A stretch of 64,000 bases of DNA, taken from positions 190,218 through 254,217 of the forward strand of contig JAHEEK010000001.1 of NCBI GenBank assembly GCA_024640765.1, in the 5' to 3' direction. The position numbers and the translations under genes were made by a program. The DNA comes from Nereida sp024640765. Its GTDB lineage: Bacteria; Pseudomonadota; Alphaproteobacteria; Rhodobacterales; Rhodobacteraceae. Every line of letters begins with the position of its first letter. The stretch's first letter is position 1. The notes under the pieces were generated by a model. The model had not been told where the DNA came from. It ran no database searches and saw only the letters and a program-made list of their open reading frames with translations. Shown one piece after another: positions 62,002 to 64,000 of the stretch.

Positions 62002-63039
62002 ATGCGCGTTGTAAAAGATCTCGCTGACGCAGTCGGCAACACCCCGTTGATCCGCCTCAAAGCAGCAAGCGCTGCCACGGGCTGTGATATTTATGGCAAA
62101 GCTGAGTTCCTGAACCCTGGACAGTCAGTCAAAGACCGCGCAGCACTTTATATTATCAAAGACGCCGTTGCCCGTGGTGATCTGAAACCGGGTGGCACAA
62201 TCGTTGAGGGTACGGCAGGTAACACCGGCATCGGACTTGCCTTGATGGGCGCCTCAATGGGCTTCAAGACCGTCATCGTTATCCCTGAGACTCAAAGCCA
62301 AGAAAAGAAAGATATGCTTGAGCTGGCTGGCGCGACTTTGGTTCAGGTCCCCGCGGCCCCTTACAAAAATCCGAATAATTATGTGCGTTATTCAGAACGG
62401 CTGGCGAATGAACTGGCCAAGACAGAGCCAAATGGCGCTATTTGGGCGAACCAATTCGACAACGTTGCAAACCGCCAAGCCCATATCGAGACAACGGGCC
62501 CCGAAATTTGGGAGCAAACCGGCGGCAAGGTGGATGGCTTTATCTGTGCTGTAGGTTCTGGTGGAACGATGGCCGGCGTTGGTATGGCGTTGCAAAGCAA
62601 GGACGTAAAGATCGGCCTTGCGGATCCAGATGGTGCGGCACTTCACAGCTTTTACACCACTGGCGCGCTTGCATCCAGCGGGGGTAGCATCACCGAAGGG
62701 ATCGGGCAGGGGCGCATCACTGCCAATCTTGATGGGTTCACGCCCGATATGTCGTTCAACATCCCGGATGCAGAAGCAGTGCCGATCGTATTTGATTTGC
62801 TCGCAAACGAAGGTTTGGTCCTTGGTGGTTCAAGCGGTGTTAACGTGGCTGGCGCGATGCGTATGGCCCGTGAAATGGGGCCGGGCCATACGATTGTGAC
62901 GATCCTGTGTGATTACGGCACACGCTACCAATCCAAGCTCTTTAACCCAGCGTTTTTGCGTGAAAAAGGCCTGCCTGTACCAGAGTGGCTTGATCAAAAG
63001 GCAAATGATATTCCCTCAGTCTTTGAAAGCGCTGAGTGA
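62002..63039 (+). CDS. cysK: Cysteine synthase A
   Basis: 345 aa PLP-dependent O-acetylserine sulfhydrylase. AVGNTPLIRL, PLP lysine in LNPGQSVKDRAA (~45), GTAGNTGIGLALMG (substrate loop), SGGTMAGVG (phosphate loop) and SSGVNVAGA. Sulfide assimilation and, by trgAB linkage, tellurite resistance. Spaced 100 nt from trgB. Confidence 0.93.
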   Translation: MRVVKDLADAVGNTPLIRLKAASAATGCDIYGKAEFLNPGQSVKDRAALYIIKDAVARGDLKPGGTIVEGTAGNTGIGLALMGASMGFKTVIVIPETQSQEKKDMLELAGATLVQVPAAPYKNPNNYVRYSERLANELAKTEPNGAIWANQFDNVANRQAHIETTGPEIWEQTGGKVDGFICAVGSGGTMAGVGMALQSKDVKIGLADPDGAALHSFYTTGALASSGGSITEGIGQGRITANLDGFTPDMSFNIPDAEAVPIVFDLLANEGLVLGGSSGVNVAGAMRMAREMGPGHTIVTILCDYGTRYQSKLFNPAFLREKGLPVPEWLDQKANDIPSVFESAE

Positions 63040-63076
63040 GCTTGAACGACATTTACCGCAAATCATTCGGTGAGAC

Positions 63077-63796
63077 ATGAATACAGAGCCTCTTTTCCTA
63101 ACAGATGCCTATCTGCGTGATGCGACCGGCAAAGTCGTGAGCCACACGCCTGAGGGCGGTATTGTGGTCGATCAGACAAATTTTTACGCAACGGGCGGCG
63201 GACAGCCCGGCGATAGTGGTCAGATCACGTGGCAGGGCGGTGCAATGAAGATTGCGACCTGCATCAAAGGCGAGGGGGCCTTGATCCTCGTACCTGCCGA
63301 GCCGACTGCCCTACCTGCTGTCGGCACGCAAGTTACGCAAACATTGGACTGGGAACGTCGCCACCGGATGATGCGTGTTCACACGCTTCTACACCTGCTG
63401 TCCGTAGTGATCCCGCTGCCGGTGACAGGGGGCGCAATCGCGGCAGATAAGGGACGGCTGGACTTCATGATGGAGACTCCGCCTGAGGATAAAGCAGCGA
63501 TTGAAACAGAGTTGAACCGTTTGATCGACGCCAACTTTGCTGTGACAGATGCGTGGATCACAGCTGCCGAATTGGACGCAAACCCCGATTTGGTGAAGAC
63601 CATGTCAGTCAAACCGCCCACCGGTGCGGGAATTGTCCGCTTGGTTCGTATCGGCGATGAAACAACGCAAATTGATCTGCAACCTTGTGGTGGCACCCAT
63701 GTTGAACGCACTGGCGAGATTGGCGCGATCCGGCTGGGCAAGATCGAGAAAAAGGGCAAAATCAATCGCCGTGTCTATGTGCATTTAGCGGATTGA
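63077..63796 (+). CDS. Alanyl-tRNA editing protein AlaX
   Basis: 239 aa free-standing editing domain homologous to the C-terminal half of AlaRS. Zinc ligands HTLLHL (~100) and CGGTHV (~200) are present. Removes Ser or Gly mischarged on tRNA-Ala. N-terminal beta-barrel domain GGGQPGDSG is typical of AlaX-M/L type. Followed by a 114-nt gap and tRNA-Ser. Confidence 0.93.
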   Translation: MNTEPLFLTDAYLRDATGKVVSHTPEGGIVVDQTNFYATGGGQPGDSGQITWQGGAMKIATCIKGEGALILVPAEPTALPAVGTQVTQTLDWERRHRMMRVHTLLHLLSVVIPLPVTGGAIAADKGRLDFMMETPPEDKAAIETELNRLIDANFAVTDAWITAAELDANPDLVKTMSVKPPTGAGIVRLVRIGDETTQIDLQPCGGTHVERTGEIGAIRLGKIEKKGKINRRVYVHLAD

Positions 63797-63910
63797 GGCG
63801 AGGGCATCAGAATAAACGGGCTGCTATGTTGGCTTACGCTGCCCTATTTGTGAACAAACCCTAAGAAACCCCTTGATCCCCCCCACCGATTGCCGCTATT
63901 TGCCCCTCAC

Positions 63911-64000
63911 GGACAGGTGGCCGAGTGGTCGAAGGCGCACGCCTGGAAAGTGTGTAGGCGGGAGACCGTCTCCAGGGTTCGAATCCCTGTCTGTCCGCCA
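63911..64000 (+). tRNA. tRNA-Ser (GGA)
   Basis: 90 nt, ending at the window edge with encoded CCA. Acceptor GGACAGG/TCTGTCC; anticodon arm CACGC-CTGGAAA-GTGTG giving anticodon GGA (codons UCC/UCU); long variable arm GGCGGGAGACCGTCTC typical of tRNA-Ser; T-arm CAGGG-TTCGAAT-CCCTG; discriminator G. Confidence 0.98.

Noticed and set aside
63841..63862. Possible fourth copy of the dispersed element (CCTATTTGTGAACAAACC)
   Set aside because: Only partial match to the core and lacks flanking stems; too weak to count.

Overview
The window is an ordinary-density chromosomal segment from a marine alphaproteobacterium, most likely of the Roseobacter group (Rhodobacteraceae). The lineage call rests on several independent signs: a DMSP demethylase (dmdA) followed by acuI; a circularly permuted tmRNA whose tag reads ANDNKAPVALAA; the trgA-trgB-cysK arrangement known from Rhodobacter; a TSOX-type sarcosine oxidase operon; and small family-typical proteins (DUF1289, DUF4167, DUF4169, an alphaproteobacterial-type SspB). 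I cannot name the genus. Genes are tightly packed, often with 1-8 nt overlaps. The only gene-free stretch above 300 nt (48767-49219) holds the tmRNA gene, which no protein prediction would show.

Layout. 1-3.9 kb: the end of a 2OG oxygenase, Fe-S assembly genes sufA/sufT, a retropepsin-RimK fusion and tgt. 3.9-9.1 kb: an accessory catabolic island (flavin reductase, aldo/keto reductase, SsuD-like monooxygenase, divergent from a GntR regulator and a Gfo/Idh/MocA dehydrogenase), ending in a decayed TRAP binding-protein gene. 9.2-13.9 kb: dusA, a TauE/SafE exporter, a putative Fe(II) oxygenase, DUF1289, ruvX, ccmI. 14.1-19.5 kb: sarcosine oxidase soxBDAG, with an oppositely oriented small membrane-protein gene between soxB and soxD. 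19.6-28.9 kb: sodB, rarD, a LysM protein, tyrS, anmK, a DUF985 cupin, eno, an EamA transporter, a Fur-family regulator, a CBS protein. 28.9-32.6 kb: a coupled operon mazG-nucleoside hydrolase-GNAT-selO. 32.7-35.9 kb: DUF1499, prfA-prmC, DUF4167. 35.9-43.4 kb: the envelope operon lptF-lptG-lptD-surA-pdxA-rsmA. 43.6-48.8 kb: pepA-holC, then fumC-DUF4169-RHH (one of these too short for routine detection), sspB, an unknown membrane-anchored protein. 48.8-49.2 kb: ssrA. 49.2-52.4 kb: DUF4345, an orphan polyamine-type binding protein with a FadR-type regulator, a DUF2182 protein. 52.4-56.1 kb: DUF1326, dmdA, acuI and a truncated BCCT transporter. 56.2-64 kb: class V aminotransferase, photolyase, cyclopropane synthase, trgA-trgB-cysK, alaX and tRNA-Ser(GGA).

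Functional themes. One-carbon and methylated-osmolyte metabolism is prominent: sarcosine oxidase produces methylene-THF, and DmdA passes a DMSP methyl group to THF, with AcuI detoxifying acryloyl-CoA. Two transporter genes survive only as C-terminal pieces (TRAP DctP at 4 kb, BCCT at 55.4 kb), so uptake has been lost beside intact catabolic genes. The trans-translation RNA lies within 1 kb of sspB, whose product delivers ssrA-tagged proteins to ClpXP. A short dispersed element with the core GGATATT-N4-AACAAAAGA occurs three times, each time just downstream of a gene.
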